A DNA stretch of 64,000 nt. Origin: Alphaproteobacteria bacterium (lineage in GTDB: Bacteria; Pseudomonadota; Alphaproteobacteria; Rhizobiales; Xanthobacteraceae). The translations under genes and the position numbers were made by a program. The stretch spans positions 1-64,000 of the forward strand of contig VGEP01000010.1 in NCBI GenBank assembly GCA_016869215.1. The letters run 5' to 3'. Positions 37,465 to 47,137 of the stretch are shown piece after piece. Below the pieces are notes generated by a model. It had not been told where the DNA came from, did no database searches, and saw only the letters and a program-made list of their open reading frames with translations. How positions within the stretch are numbered: position 1 is the stretch's first letter; every line of letters starts with the position of its first letter.

Positions 37465-38246
37465 TGCGGCGGCTCGCCATCGCGCTCGCAGCGGCTGCGG
37501 CGCTCGCCGCCGGGACGCTTCAGGCGTCCGCCGAACGGCTGATCACCTCGATCTCGAGACACCAGGTGCTGGTGAGTTCGAACTTTACCGGCACCTCGAT
37601 CGTCCTGTTCGGCACGATCGAGCCTGACACGCCCACCGCGCGCCGCCGCGCCGCGACTTACAATCTCGTCGCCGTCGTGTCCGGACCCAAGCAGACCACC
37701 GTAACGCGCCGCAAGGAGCGCGTGCTGGGAATTTGGACGAATGCCGACTCGCGCACGTTCGTCGGCGTTCCGAGCTATCTCGCGGTTTTGGCCAACCGGG
37801 CGATCCCCGACATTGCCAGCGCCGATCTCCTGCGCCGCCTTCAGATCGGATTCGACAACACCGTTCTGCCGCAGCAGATCGGCGCCGATGTGGGAGACGT
37901 GGCGCGCGACGATCCGTTCCGCGCCAATTTCATCCGGCTGAAGCGGCAGCAGGGCCTGTACATGGAAGTGACGAACGGCGTGACGTTCCTCACTCCGACG
38001 GTGTTCCGCGCCGGCATCCCGCTGCCGGCGGGAACGCCGGTCGGCAACTACGATGTCACGGTCCGCGTGTTCGCCGACGGCAACCAGCTTGCACAGGCGA
38101 ATTCCGCGTTCGAGGTCGTCAAGGTCGGGTTCGAGCAGTTTATCGCAGGCGCCGCGCACGACTATGGCCTGCTCTACGGTATCGCCACCGCGATCATGGC
38201 GATCTTCACCGGCTGGCTCGCCAGCGTGATGTTCCGCAAGGACTAG
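37464..38246 (+). CDS. TIGR02186-family membrane-anchored protein
   Basis: The 260-residue product has a signal peptide (LAIALAAAAALAAGTLQASA), a beta-rich periplasmic domain with LITSISRHQVLVSSNFTGTSIVLFG near its start, and a C-terminal membrane helix (LLYGIATAIMAIFTGWLASVMF). This is the TIGR02186 pattern. The family is normally encoded next to a TauE/SafE carrier, as here with a 1-base overlap. It could be a periplasmic accessory of that carrier, but its role has not been shown. Confidence 0.85.
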   Translation: MRRLAIALAAAAALAAGTLQASAERLITSISRHQVLVSSNFTGTSIVLFGTIEPDTPTARRRAATYNLVAVVSGPKQTTVTRRKERVLGIWTNADSRTFVGVPSYLAVLANRAIPDIASADLLRRLQIGFDNTVLPQQIGADVGDVARDDPFRANFIRLKRQQGLYMEVTNGVTFLTPTVFRAGIPLPAGTPVGNYDVTVRVFADGNQLAQANSAFEVVKVGFEQFIAGAAHDYGLLYGIATAIMAIFTGWLASVMFRKD

Positions 38247-38254
38247 GTCGCGCA

Positions 38255-39400
38255 ATGACGGAGCGGAGGTACCGCCCTTCGTTACCGGCAATTGCGCTCG
38301 GTGCGATCGCCGGCATCGCCGCGCTGATGGCCGCGATGACGCTGGTGCCGCGCAAAGCCTCTGAAGCCGGTTTCGGGATCGATACCTATGCGGTGTTCGA
38401 CAGCCACAGCAAGGGCAAGTTTCACTTCGCAGCCGCCGACGAGCCAGACGTTCTCGAAACCGTCCGGCAACTCAAGGCGCAAAGGATCGTGCTCTGGCTG
38501 GGTGCTTCGCAGGTCTTCGGAATCAATGGATACAAACCGCCGGAACGCACGGTCGCATACCGCGTCTTTGATGCGCTGATACCGGACGGCGTGGCCGTAA
38601 TCGCGGTGACGTTCCCGCAGGCATCGCCGCAAGAACACCTGATTTCTCTCCAGTACATGATCGGCAGATTTCAGATCTCCGGTCTGATCGTGGGCGCCGC
38701 ATTCGGCGACATGCGTCACAACAGCGTTCGACCCAACGTCGCAGGCCTGCTTGACGACACGCCGACGCGCGAGGGTTTGCGCGCCGTCGGCTCGCCGCTT
38801 GCGACGGCGCCTCTCGGTGCGTCCCAGCCGGCGGTTGCGCAGCCGGACCGAAGCGCCAGCTTGGCGGAGCGCAGCGAGGCCCACCTGACGCGCACACTCG
38901 AAGACTGCTGTGGCTTTGAGACGTTTCGGCAGACCGGCCGGGCCTGGATCCTCCTTGGACTGCAGGACACCAGGCGCGGTATCGAGAGCCTGCGCGCCAG
39001 ATTGACGCGCGACTTGAGCCGTTACCGGGTCGGCATGGTCGAGCGGCACTATGCAAACAACCGCTAGGCCTGGCGACACATGCTGGACATTGCCCGGATG
39101 CGGAACATTCCGGCGCTGGTTTACATTGCGCCGCGGCCGACCGACTTTTTTCCGTTCGACCCGACGGCCTACGCGGCGTTCAAACAGGACCTTGCTGCGC
39201 TGGCTGCGGAGCGCGAGGCCGGTTTTGCAAACATCGAGGATGCCGTATTCCCTGACGACAAGTTCGGCATGGCGGATCTCGCATTCGGTTTTTATGCGCG
39301 CGATCCGTTTCATTTCTCCGCCGACGGGCACGCGCAGATGGCCGACGCGCTGCTTCCGCACATCCGCCGCCACATTGTTGAGCGTCGCGACCGCCGATGA
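38255..39400 (+). pseudogene. SGNH/AlgJ-like protein interrupted by an in-frame amber codon
   Basis: One reading frame runs from ATG 38255 to the TGA at 39398-39400 but contains TAG at 39065-39067. The first part (270 residues) has an N-terminal membrane anchor and the SGNH Ser block VLWLGASQVFGIN. The second part, in the same frame, continues AWRHMLDIARMRNIPALVYI and holds the catalytic D-x-x-H as ARDPFHFSADGHAQM. The stop thus separates the triad residues of a normal 381-residue protein. The second part has an ATG at 39080 but no ribosome site. A nonsense mutation, read-through or a sequence error would each explain it. The gene end overlaps the MBOAT start. Confidence 0.7.
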
Positions 39401-40890
39401 TCTTCAATTCTCTGACATACATCGCGTTCCTGTTCGTCGCGACCGTCCTGTACTGGATGCTGCCGCGCGGCCCGCGGCTTTGGATGATCTTTCTGGCGTC
39501 GATCACGTTCTACGGATTCTGGAGCTTCAGCTTCGTGCCGCTGCTGATGGCCTCCGTGGTCCTGGACTATGTGGCGGCACTTTGGATCGCCGCCTTGCCC
39601 GACGGCCGGAAGCGCAACGCGATCCTGACCGCCGCGATCGCGGCCAACCTGGGCTTCCTGTTCGTCTCCAAGTATCTCGTGTTCGTCCTCGGCCAAGCGG
39701 AGGGCCTTGCGCGATGGCTCGGGATTGAACCGGGAATCGGATTTTCCCTGCCATTCCACGTCATCCTGCCGCTCGGCATCAGCTTCTATACGTTCCAGTC
39801 GATGAGCTACACGATCGACGTGTGGCGACGTGCAATCGCGCCGACACGCGATTTCATCCTGTTTGCGGACTATGTGCTGTATTTCCCGCAACTGGTGGCC
39901 GGGCCGATCCTGCGCGCGGGCGAAGTGATCTGGCAGCTCGACCGCCGGCCGGAGTTCTCCTGGAGCCACGTCTCTGCCGGATTGCAGAGCGTCATAGCCG
40001 GGCTGTTCCTTAAATGCGTCCTGGCCGACAATATCGCGCCGCTGGTCGACTCCGGATTTGGCGCTCGCGACGGAAGCGACCTCGGCGCCGTCGATGTCAT
40101 CGTCATCTCCTTCCTGTTCGGATTTCAAATCTACTTCGACTTCGCGGGCTATTCGCTGATCGCGATCGGATCGGCCCGCATCATGGGGCTTCGCTTCCCG
40201 AACAACTTCGATTTCCCCTATCTCGCCGCAAACCCGCGGGACTTCTGGCGGCGCTGGCACATTTCGCTTTCAAGCTGGATACGCGACTATCTTTACCTGC
40301 CGCTATGCCGCGTTCGCGGCCGGTCTCATTCCGAAGGCGGACTTGACGTCGCGCCGGGCGCGGACGCCGGGCGGCGGCGGCGCACTATGGCGCTCTGGGT
40401 TACCTGGACGCTGATGGGCTTCTGGCACGGCGCGAACTGGACATTCCTGCTGTGGGGCTTGTGGCACGCGGCGCTGGTCTCGCTGCACCGTCTGTTCGCG
40501 GCGCGCCTGCCTTGGAGCGTTCCGGGGCCGTTGTCGTGGGCTGCGACCTTGCCGCTCGTGATGCTCGGCTGGATTCCATTTCGCGCAACGAGCCTCGATC
40601 ATGCACTGGAACTCTGGGGGCGGCTCCTGGTCTGGGAAGGCTGGTTCCATAAGTCAGCCCAGGGTGGCCTGCCGATCCGGCTCGCCCTGCATCGCGACTC
40701 GTATTACGTGGCAGCGATCGTCATGATTCTGATCGTCGCGGCATGGGCCGTGCACCGATATGTCTTGCCGCGAATGGGCGACCGGCCGCGTATGAATTTG
40801 GCGCTTCAAGGGATCGCAATGGCCGTGGCAGTGCCGTTGATCGTCCTGTTCCTGCGCCCGATCCACCAGTTCATCTATTTCCAGTTCTGA
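39397..40890 (+). CDS. MBOAT-family O-acyltransferase (AlgI/DltB type)
   Basis: This 497-residue membrane-bound acyltransferase moves acyl groups across the membrane to O-acetylate an extracellular polysaccharide. Its signatures are LGISFYTFQSMSYTIDVWR, PQLVAGPILRAGEV, NFDFPYLAANPRDFWRRWHISLSSWIRDYLYLPL, and the catalytic-type His in LMGFWHGANWTFLLWGLWHA. AlgI-type proteins work with SGNH/AlgJ proteins, and the interrupted SGNH gene lies just upstream with an ATGA overlap. The polymer is unknown. The gene is intact. Confidence 0.94.
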   Translation: MIFNSLTYIAFLFVATVLYWMLPRGPRLWMIFLASITFYGFWSFSFVPLLMASVVLDYVAALWIAALPDGRKRNAILTAAIAANLGFLFVSKYLVFVLGQAEGLARWLGIEPGIGFSLPFHVILPLGISFYTFQSMSYTIDVWRRAIAPTRDFILFADYVLYFPQLVAGPILRAGEVIWQLDRRPEFSWSHVSAGLQSVIAGLFLKCVLADNIAPLVDSGFGARDGSDLGAVDVIVISFLFGFQIYFDFAGYSLIAIGSARIMGLRFPNNFDFPYLAANPRDFWRRWHISLSSWIRDYLYLPLCRVRGRSHSEGGLDVAPGADAGRRRRTMALWVTWTLMGFWHGANWTFLLWGLWHAALVSLHRLFAARLPWSVPGPLSWAATLPLVMLGWIPFRATSLDHALELWGRLLVWEGWFHKSAQGGLPIRLALHRDSYYVAAIVMILIVAAWAVHRYVLPRMGDRPRMNLALQGIAMAVAVPLIVLFLRPIHQFIYFQF

Positions 40891-40899
40891 TCGCCGCGT

Positions 40900-41628
40900 T
40901 CAATCCGGCAGGCAGTGCCTGCCTGCGACCGCATAGACGCGCCGCTCTCCGAGCATGTGCGCCGTGAACGCGAGCGTCGTGAACAGCTCTGCGAACGCGC
41001 GATCCCGCACATTGAGCCCGCCCGCATAGGCCCCGAACGCCGGCATCACGACGCGCGAGCCGTCGACCGCGAAGCAGCGGCGGCTGACCGACCGGCCGCG
41101 CCGCGCCACCCGCGCCACCGGGTGCAAGTGGCCCGCGATCTCGCCAGTGGCTTTCGGCGACGGCAGATGCCGGAACGTCACCGCACCGACCGGCAGCGCC
41201 GCGACGAAGCGGCCGCCGATGCCCGCCGCAGGCTCCGGATCGTGGTTGCCCGCGATCCAGACCCAGTCGCGGCCGCGTTGCAGGCCCTTGAGCGCGGCGC
41301 GGTCGGTGTCGGCGAGCCGTGCCGGGCCGCCGCCGTCGTGGAAATTGTCGCCGAGCGCGACCATCACGCGCGGCGCATAGCGCGAGATGAGGCGCGACAG
41401 CCGCGCCAGCGTCGCCGCGGTATCGTAAGGCGGCAGCAGGATGCCACGTGCGGCGAAGCTCGAACCCTTTTCCAGATGCAGGTCGGACACCGCCAGCAGG
41501 CGATGCTCGGGCCAGTACAGTGCACCGGCCGGATCGGCCGCGAATTCCGCGCCGGTCAAGTACAGAGGCGAATCGAGCCTTTCGGGGCGCCGGGCCGGCG
41601 CGGCAACGGAAGCAGGCTTTGCCGGCAC
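40900..41628 (-). CDS. pdeM: Ligase-associated DNA damage response endonuclease PdeM
   Basis: The 242-residue protein is a calcineurin-like phosphoesterase with the metal motifs LLAVSDLHLEKG, VALGDNFHDGG, WIAGNHDPEP and GEIAGHLHP. An AFGAYAGGLNVRD segment is typical of the PdeM group. In bacteria it occurs with an ATP-dependent DNA ligase, an exonuclease and a DEXH helicase. Here the helicase lies 500 bases upstream on the same strand with one small gene between, while the ligase and exonuclease are not in the window. The role in repair is inferred from that association. Confidence 0.9.
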   Translation of the reverse strand: MPAKPASVAAPARRPERLDSPLYLTGAEFAADPAGALYWPEHRLLAVSDLHLEKGSSFAARGILLPPYDTAATLARLSRLISRYAPRVMVALGDNFHDGGGPARLADTDRAALKGLQRGRDWVWIAGNHDPEPAAGIGGRFVAALPVGAVTFRHLPSPKATGEIAGHLHPVARVARRGRSVSRRCFAVDGSRVVMPAFGAYAGGLNVRDRAFAELFTTLAFTAHMLGERRVYAVAGRHCLPD

Positions 41629-41634
41629 GATGGC

Positions 41635-42120
41635 CTACCTTTGCGGCGCTTTCGGTTTGGCCTGCTGGCGGGCCGGTTTCTTGTCAGCCTTCTTGTCGGG
41701 CTTGGCCGCGGCCTTGCCTGCGGTGAACAGAAGCCGCGCGGCCTCGCCTTCCACGATCAGCCGCTGGCCGTCGACGCGCCAGCGCTGCGCCGACCGCAAC
41801 GAAGTGAGGAAGGCCTGCTCGGTCTTCATGCGCGCACCGCCGCAGGACTTCCGCGTGGTCGCGATGTTGACGATATCGATCCGGTCCTCGCGGATGACGA
41901 CGCCGGCATTCCAGGTGTTGCATCCGGCGTTGCCCGACCCGCGCAACTCGTCGCCGCGGCGCGTGACCGTCAACGTGATCCCGGACTTTTGAACGTCGAA
42001 GCCGCTGATGGAGATCGCCCGGTAGGCTGTATCCAGCGGGAACCCGCGCGGCGCATCCTGCGCGGCCGCTGGAACCGCCATCGCGAAACAGGCCAATAAC
42101 AAAGCGACGATGCGCATCAT
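41635..42120 (-). CDS. META/HslJ-like secreted protein
   Basis: The 161-residue product has a signal peptide (MMRIVALLLACFAMAVPAAAQ) and a small beta domain resembling the META fold: SITLTVTRRGDELRGSGNAGCNTW, then a second Cys at RKSCGGARM, which could form a disulfide with the first. It ends in a Lys/Ala/Pro-rich tail. Heat-shock HslJ and related lipoproteins share this domain, but the function is unknown. The start ATG 42120 overlaps the helicase stop, with AGGAGG 7 bases ahead inside the helicase gene. It separates helicase and PdeM genes. Confidence 0.75.
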   Translation of the reverse strand: MMRIVALLLACFAMAVPAAAQDAPRGFPLDTAYRAISISGFDVQKSGITLTVTRRGDELRGSGNAGCNTWNAGVVIREDRIDIVNIATTRKSCGGARMKTEQAFLTSLRSAQRWRVDGQRLIVEGEAARLLFTAGKAAAKPDKKADKKPARQQAKPKAPQR

Positions 42121-44636
42121 TCCATCGCCTCCTTGATCAGATCGCCGGCCGCCTCGGCCATCACGTCCTCCGCCGCCTCGCCATAGACCGGTTCGCGGCC
42201 GATTTCCAGAAGCGCCGGCACCGCGAGCGGAGACACCCGGTCGAGCGATTTATGGACGATTCGGCCCTCGATGCGCGAGAGCATTTCGCTCAAGCGCCGG
42301 ATGTCGAGCAGCCCGGTCGCGGCGTCCGCCCGCGCCGCGCGCAACAGCAGATGGTCGCCCTGGTGCTTGCGCAGCACGTCGTACACGAGGTCGGTCGAAA
42401 TCGTGAGCTGGCGCCGCGACTTTTCCTCGCCGGGAAAACGCTTCTCGATCAAGCCGGCAATGATGGCGCAGTTCCGGAACGTGCGTTTCATCAGGGACGA
42501 TTCGGCAAGCCAGGCCTCCAGGTCGTCGCCCAGCATGTCGGCGTCGAACAGCGCGGACAACGACAGCTCGCCGTTGCGGATGCGCTGAGCGATGTCACCG
42601 AAGCCCCAGACCGCCAGCGCATACTCGTTGGCGACGAAGCCGAGCGGCTTCAGCCGCGCGCGCTCGAGCCTGCGCGTCAGCAGCATGCCGAGCGTCTGGT
42701 GGGCGAGCCGGCCCTCGAACGGATAGCAGACGAGATAATGCTTGTCGGCGCGCGGGAAGGTCTCCACCAGCAGGTCGCTCACGCCCGGAACCACCGAGCG
42801 CCATTGCTGGATGCTGAGCCACTCGCGCACCGGATCGGGCAGCGCCTGCCACTGCCGCGGATCGGCCAGGATGCCGCGCACGCGCGCAGCGAGATAAGTC
42901 GACAGCGGGAACTTGCCGCCCTCGTAGGTCGGGACCTTCGGCTCCTTGGCGGTGCTGCGCGAGACGTAGACCTCGTCCTCGACGATGGCCTCGAACTTCA
43001 GGATTTCGCCTGCGAACACGAAGGTATCGCCCGGCACCATCATCTCGACGAAATACTCCTCGACCTCGCCGAGCAGGCGGCCGCCGCGCGCGATCGGACC
43101 GGTCGACCCGGCGCCGCTTGCACGCGAGCGCACGAGCCGCACCTTCAGCATGTCGGCCTCGACGATGGTGCCGACGTTCATGCGGTAGCGCTGCGCTACC
43201 ATGGGATGGGCGATGCGCCAGCGGCCGTCTTTCGTCTGCCGGACCTTGGCGAAACGCTCGTAGGCTTTGAGCGCGTAGCCGCCGGTTGCGACGAAGTCGA
43301 CCGTGGCGTCGAAATCGGCGCGGGTGAGCCCGGCGTAAGGCGCCGCGGCCTTCACCTCGCGATAGAGATCGTCGGCCAGGAACGCCTCGCCGCAGGCGCA
43401 GCCCAATACATGCTGCGCCAGCACGTCGAGCGCGCCGGTCCGCAATGGCGGTGTGTCCTGTGCATTTTCTGCGACCGCCGCGATCGCGGCACTGCATTCC
43501 AGCACCTCGAAGCGATTGGCGGGCACGAGAATGCCGCGCGAGGGCTCGTCGAGCCGGTGGTTGGCGCGCCCGATCCGCTGCAGGAGCCGCGAGGAGCCTT
43601 TCGGCGCGCCGACGTTGACGACGAGATCGATGTCGCCCCAGTCGACGCCGAGGTCGAGCGACGACGTGCATACCACCGCTCGCAGGCGCCCGGCGGTCAT
43701 TGCGTCTTCGACCTTGCGGCGCTGCGCCACGTCGAGCGAGCCGTGATGCAACGCGATCGGCAGCGTGTCGTCGTTCAGGCTCCAGAGCGCGTTGAAGATC
43801 ATCTCGGCCTGACTGCGGGTGTTGACGAACACCAGCGTCATCTTGTGGCGCTTGATCAGTTCGTAGATCTGCGGAAACGCATGCGCCGCGGTGTGGCCCG
43901 ACCACGGCAGGTATTCGCCCGGCGCCATCATGGTGACATGCGGCTCCGCCCCGCCGTCCGCAACGACGAGATCGGCGCGGCGCGCCTCGCCTTCGGTCTG
44001 CGGCACGAGATAGCGGCAAAGGTCATCCGGCTCGGCCACGGTCGCGGACAGGCCCGTGGCGGTGAGCCCAGGAGCGAGCCGGAACAGCCGCGCCAGACCG
44101 AGCGAGAGCAGATCGCCGCGCTTCGACGTCACCAGCGCGTGCAATTCGTCGAGCACCACGCGCTTGAGATCACCGAATAAATAGGGCGCGTCGGCGCTCG
44201 CCAGCAGCAGCGCCAACTGCTCCGGCGTGGTCAGAAGAATGTCCGGCGGATCGCGGCGCTGGCGCTGGCGCTTCGAGGCCGGCGTGTCGCCGGTGCGGGT
44301 CTCGATGCGGATGGGCAGTCCCATCTCGCGGACCGGCGTCTCCAGGTTGCGCGCGATGTCGACGGCAAGGGCCTTGAGCGGCGAGATGTAGAGCGTGTGC
44401 AGTCCGGTCCTTCGCCCAGAGCGTGCACGCGCCATGGCGGAAAATTGCTCGCTCAATTCCACCAGCGTCGGCAGGAATCCCGCCAGCGTCTTGCCGCCAC
44501 CGGTCGGCGCGATCAGCAGCACAGAGCGCCGGTCGCGCGCCCGCGCCAGCAATTCGAGCTGATGGGCTCGGGGCGTCCAGCCGCGGGCGGAAAACCAGCG
44601 TGCGAAGCGCTCGGGCAAGAGCGCTTCCGCCGGCAT
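42117..44636 (-). CDS. Ligase-associated DNA damage response DEXH-box helicase (Lhr-like)
   Basis: The 839-residue SF2 helicase shows the P-loop LLIAPTGGGKTLAGFLP, DELH in VVLDELHALVTSKRGDL, SAT in LTATGLSATVAEP, and QRIGRANHR (motif VI), followed by the long Lhr-type winged-helix and C-terminal region. It unwinds nucleic acid 3' to 5' in the related Lhr enzymes. I start at ATG 44636 (MPAEALLPERFARWF), the usual N-terminus. ATG 44705 is possible but overlaps the divergent DHODH-like start. It forms a unit with META-like and PdeM genes. Confidence 0.92.
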   Translation of the reverse strand: MPAEALLPERFARWFSARGWTPRAHQLELLARARDRRSVLLIAPTGGGKTLAGFLPTLVELSEQFSAMARARSGRRTGLHTLYISPLKALAVDIARNLETPVREMGLPIRIETRTGDTPASKRQRQRRDPPDILLTTPEQLALLLASADAPYLFGDLKRVVLDELHALVTSKRGDLLSLGLARLFRLAPGLTATGLSATVAEPDDLCRYLVPQTEGEARRADLVVADGGAEPHVTMMAPGEYLPWSGHTAAHAFPQIYELIKRHKMTLVFVNTRSQAEMIFNALWSLNDDTLPIALHHGSLDVAQRRKVEDAMTAGRLRAVVCTSSLDLGVDWGDIDLVVNVGAPKGSSRLLQRIGRANHRLDEPSRGILVPANRFEVLECSAAIAAVAENAQDTPPLRTGALDVLAQHVLGCACGEAFLADDLYREVKAAAPYAGLTRADFDATVDFVATGGYALKAYERFAKVRQTKDGRWRIAHPMVAQRYRMNVGTIVEADMLKVRLVRSRASGAGSTGPIARGGRLLGEVEEYFVEMMVPGDTFVFAGEILKFEAIVEDEVYVSRSTAKEPKVPTYEGGKFPLSTYLAARVRGILADPRQWQALPDPVREWLSIQQWRSVVPGVSDLLVETFPRADKHYLVCYPFEGRLAHQTLGMLLTRRLERARLKPLGFVANEYALAVWGFGDIAQRIRNGELSLSALFDADMLGDDLEAWLAESSLMKRTFRNCAIIAGLIEKRFPGEEKSRRQLTISTDLVYDVLRKHQGDHLLLRAARADAATGLLDIRRLSEMLSRIEGRIVHKSLDRVSPLAVPALLEIGREPVYGEAAEDVMAEAAGDLIKEAME

Positions 44637-44703
44637 TGCGAGGTCTGCGATGGCGCTGGCGGGTTGCAAGCGGCGCGGTCCTGATTTCCAATCGCAGCCT
44701 ACC

Positions 44704-45801
44704 ATGGGCTTCTATTCGGCAATTGTACGACCGCTGGCCTTCCATCTGGAGGCGGAGCGCGCGCACGACACGGCGCTCCGGCTCGGCGGCGCGTTGGCAT
44801 GGGCCGCGCCGGCGCTCCGGCCGCTGCTGTCAGTCAACGATCCGCGGCTCGCGACCGAAGTCGCGGGCCTGAAATTCCCGCATCCCATCGGGCTTGCGGC
44901 GGGCTTCGACAAGAGCGCCCAGGCGATCGAGCTTCTGGCGTCGCTCGGCTTCGGCAGCCTCGAGATCGGGTCGGTGTCGATTGACCCCTCCGACGGCAAT
45001 CCGAAGCCGAGGCTTTGGCGGCTGCCGCAGGACCATGCCCTGTTGGTGCACTACGGCCTGCCGAATCACGGAGCACGGGCTGTGGCCGCGCGCATTGCCG
45101 GCGAGAAACTGCCGGTGCCGCTCGGGGTCAACATCGCCGTCACCAACCGCGGGCCGGGCGCGCCGCCGCTTTCCGCCGAGCGCATCATCGCCGAATACGC
45201 TGGCGCCGCGCGGCTGCTTGCGCCGCACGCCGACTACCTAATGCTCAACCTGAGCTGCCCCAACACCGAGGACGGCCGCGACTTTTTTCTCGACGGCCGC
45301 AACATCGACGCCTGCCTTGCGGCGCTGGGTAAACTCGGCCTCCAACTGCCGGTTTTCGTGAAGGTGTCGTCGCTCGGCGGCGTCGAGGCGGTCGAGCGCG
45401 TGCTCGCCGCCGCCGACCGGCACGCCTTCGTCAAAGGCTTCATGTTCAACCAGCCGCCCGGCAAACCGGAGCGGATGCGCACGCCGGAGGCGCTGTGGCG
45501 GCATCTGCCGGGCACGGTCGCAGGCCTGCCGTCGCTCTACCGCCCGCCGGAACTCTGCACCGCCGAATGCTTCCGCCGCATGGACCGCAGCCGCCACGTG
45601 CTGCTCGCGGCGGGCGGCGTCGATTCGGCCGAGAGCGCCTACGCCAAGATTCGCGGCGGCGCGTCGCTGGTGCAGATTTTCACCGCGATGGTCTATGAGG
45701 GGCCGCTGCTGGCGCGCCGCATCGCGCGCGGGCTCTCGCGGCTCTTGGAACGCGACGGCTTCAAGTCGGTCGCGGACGCGGTCGGCGCGGACGTGCGTTA
45801 A
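44704..45801 (+). CDS. Dihydroorotate dehydrogenase-like protein with Cys in the catalytic site
   Basis: The 365-residue product follows the class 2 (quinone-linked) DHODH plan: an N-terminal helical region [42 protein letters not shown], and GNPKPRLWRLPQDHALLVHYGLPNHGA. At the active-site loop it reads NLSCPNTEDGRDFF, where class 2 enzymes have SSPNT; Cys is the class 1 base. A complete second copy with Ser is encoded at 48395-49489, so this one may have another substrate or electron acceptor. Its ATG lies close to the divergent helicase start, and its stop overlaps the convergent methyltransferase stop by 3-4 bases. Confidence 0.85.
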   Translation: MGFYSAIVRPLAFHLEAERAHDTALRLGGALAWAAPALRPLLSVNDPRLATEVAGLKFPHPIGLAAGFDKSAQAIELLASLGFGSLEIGSVSIDPSDGNPKPRLWRLPQDHALLVHYGLPNHGARAVAARIAGEKLPVPLGVNIAVTNRGPGAPPLSAERIIAEYAGAARLLAPHADYLMLNLSCPNTEDGRDFFLDGRNIDACLAALGKLGLQLPVFVKVSSLGGVEAVERVLAAADRHAFVKGFMFNQPPGKPERMRTPEALWRHLPGTVAGLPSLYRPPELCTAECFRRMDRSRHVLLAAGGVDSAESAYAKIRGGASLVQIFTAMVYEGPLLARRIARGLSRLLERDGFKSVADAVGADVR

Positions 45802-46715
45802 CCCGCTACGGCCAACAGGCCTGGCACCGGCACGCCTTTCTCGGTGCGGGTCGAAACGGATTGCGCTTTCAATACGCGCAATCCCGCACCTTCGATTGCA
45901 GCACGCACATGTTCGGCGCCATGGGCGTAGCGCAATGTTTCTTGCAGCCGCACGCCGGGATCGTCATGGGTCTCGACCGTGAAGGCGAACAGCCCGCCGG
46001 GCTTCAGCACGCTCGCCACAGCGGCACAAACCGGCGCGAGGTCAGCGACATAAACGAACACGTCGGAGGCAAGGACGAGATCGTAGTCTGCAGCCGCTTC
46101 GCCCGCGAGGAACGCCATCAATTCGGCAGCGGCAAGACGGTCGTAGACGCTCTTGCCGAGCGCCTGCTCGATCATGCCGGGCGAAACGTCAACGCCCGTG
46201 AGCCGCACGCAGTACGGCTTGAACGCAACACCGGCGAGCCCCGTGCCACAGCCGAGATCGAGCACCGCCTCGAACCGCATCGACGCCGGCGCGAGTTCTT
46301 GCACCGCCTCCAGAAGCAACTCCGGTCCGCGATAGCCGAGCCGCCCGACCAGCGCCTCGTCGAATTCCGGCGCATGTTGGTCGAACAGCCGGCGCACAAA
46401 ATCCGCGGCCATGGCCGACGTCGCCCGACCCACGCCGAGCCTTGCAAGATGCAGCCGCGCGCCGTGGCGATCCTCGGGGTCGGCGTCGCGCGCCGCCACG
46501 AACGCCGCGATAGCGCCATTGCGGTCGCCCGTCCGCTCGCGAATCGTCGCCAATGCGAACCACGCCGCGGCGAAGCCCGGCGCATCCTCGACAACCTGCC
46601 GAAGGATATCGGCGGAGGCCGCCGCATCGCCGCGGTCGAGATAGTCCAGCGCCCAGCGATAACGCCGGTCGGCGACCAGATCGCCGGACGAGACGAACAC
46701 GGGCTGCACGGACAT
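45798..46715 (-). CDS. TPR-linked SAM-dependent methyltransferase
   Basis: The 305-residue protein has an N-terminal TPR-like helical part (about residues 15-85: YRWALDYLDRGDAAASADIL, AAWFALATIRERTGDRNGA) and a class I methyltransferase domain. The SAM loop is AVLDLGCGTGLAGVAF and the acidic strand-2 end is TGVDVSPGMIEQA; the later motif is VLASDVFVYV. The target is unknown. I use ATG 46715 (MSVQPVFVSSGD), since residues before it have no family pattern. It converges with the DHODH-like gene, overlapping at the TTAA. Confidence 0.85.
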   Translation of the reverse strand: MSVQPVFVSSGDLVADRRYRWALDYLDRGDAAASADILRQVVEDAPGFAAAWFALATIRERTGDRNGAIAAFVAARDADPEDRHGARLHLARLGVGRATSAMAADFVRRLFDQHAPEFDEALVGRLGYRGPELLLEAVQELAPASMRFEAVLDLGCGTGLAGVAFKPYCVRLTGVDVSPGMIEQALGKSVYDRLAAAELMAFLAGEAAADYDLVLASDVFVYVADLAPVCAAVASVLKPGGLFAFTVETHDDPGVRLQETLRYAHGAEHVRAAIEGAGLRVLKAQSVSTRTEKGVPVPGLLAVAG

Positions 46716-46791
46716 CGGACGGCTGTTCACAACCTTGAAAGCGCCGCGATCATTCCATGCTAGATTGGCCTCCGACGCAACGGAGGTCCGA

Positions 46792-47064
46792 ATGGCCGGA
46801 CGACTCGATAATTTTCTCGGTGGATCGCCGCTTGCAGTGATTTTCAAGCTGGTGCTGCTGTCGATTCTGATCGGCGTAGTTCTCTCTGCGCTCGGCCTCG
46901 ACCCATGGAACATCGTCAAGAGCATCCAGAACCTGGTGCGGGCGATCTGGGACATGGGTTTCGACGCGATCCATATCGTCTGGCGCTATTTCCTTCTCGG
47001 CGCTGTGCTGGTGATCCCGATCTGGCTGGTGCTGCGCCTGATCCGGACGCCGAAGGGCCGCTGA
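46792..47064 (+). CDS. DUF6460-type small membrane protein
   Basis: The 90-residue product has two membrane helices (FKLVLLSILIGVVLSALGL and FLLGAVLVIPIWLVLRLI) joined by a helix-rich segment DPWNIVKSIQNLVRAIWDMGFDAIHIVW. This matches the DUF6460 family as I recall it, which has no known function. ATG 46792 has GGAGG 5 bases upstream; the longer open frame has no ribosome site. It lies two bases or so ahead of the possible MATE reading frame, so the two could be coupled. Confidence 0.8.
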   Translation: MAGRLDNFLGGSPLAVIFKLVLLSILIGVVLSALGLDPWNIVKSIQNLVRAIWDMGFDAIHIVWRYFLLGAVLVIPIWLVLRLIRTPKGR

Positions 47065-47137
47065 AATTTCCGCGCAGGCGACAATCGACGCGACGGCCGT
47101 CACCCATCGCCGGGTATTCGCGATCGCGGCGCCGGCG

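Noticed and set aside
39080-39400. Second half of the SGNH gene as an independent small gene
   Set aside because: It continues the same frame and domain after one TAG, lacks a ribosome site, and carries only the last SGNH block, so it was merged into one interrupted gene.
42252-44180. A 642-codon upper-strand frame opposite the helicase
   Set aside because: It is the mirror of a confidently identified SF2 helicase and shows only low-complexity Arg/His/Glu composition.
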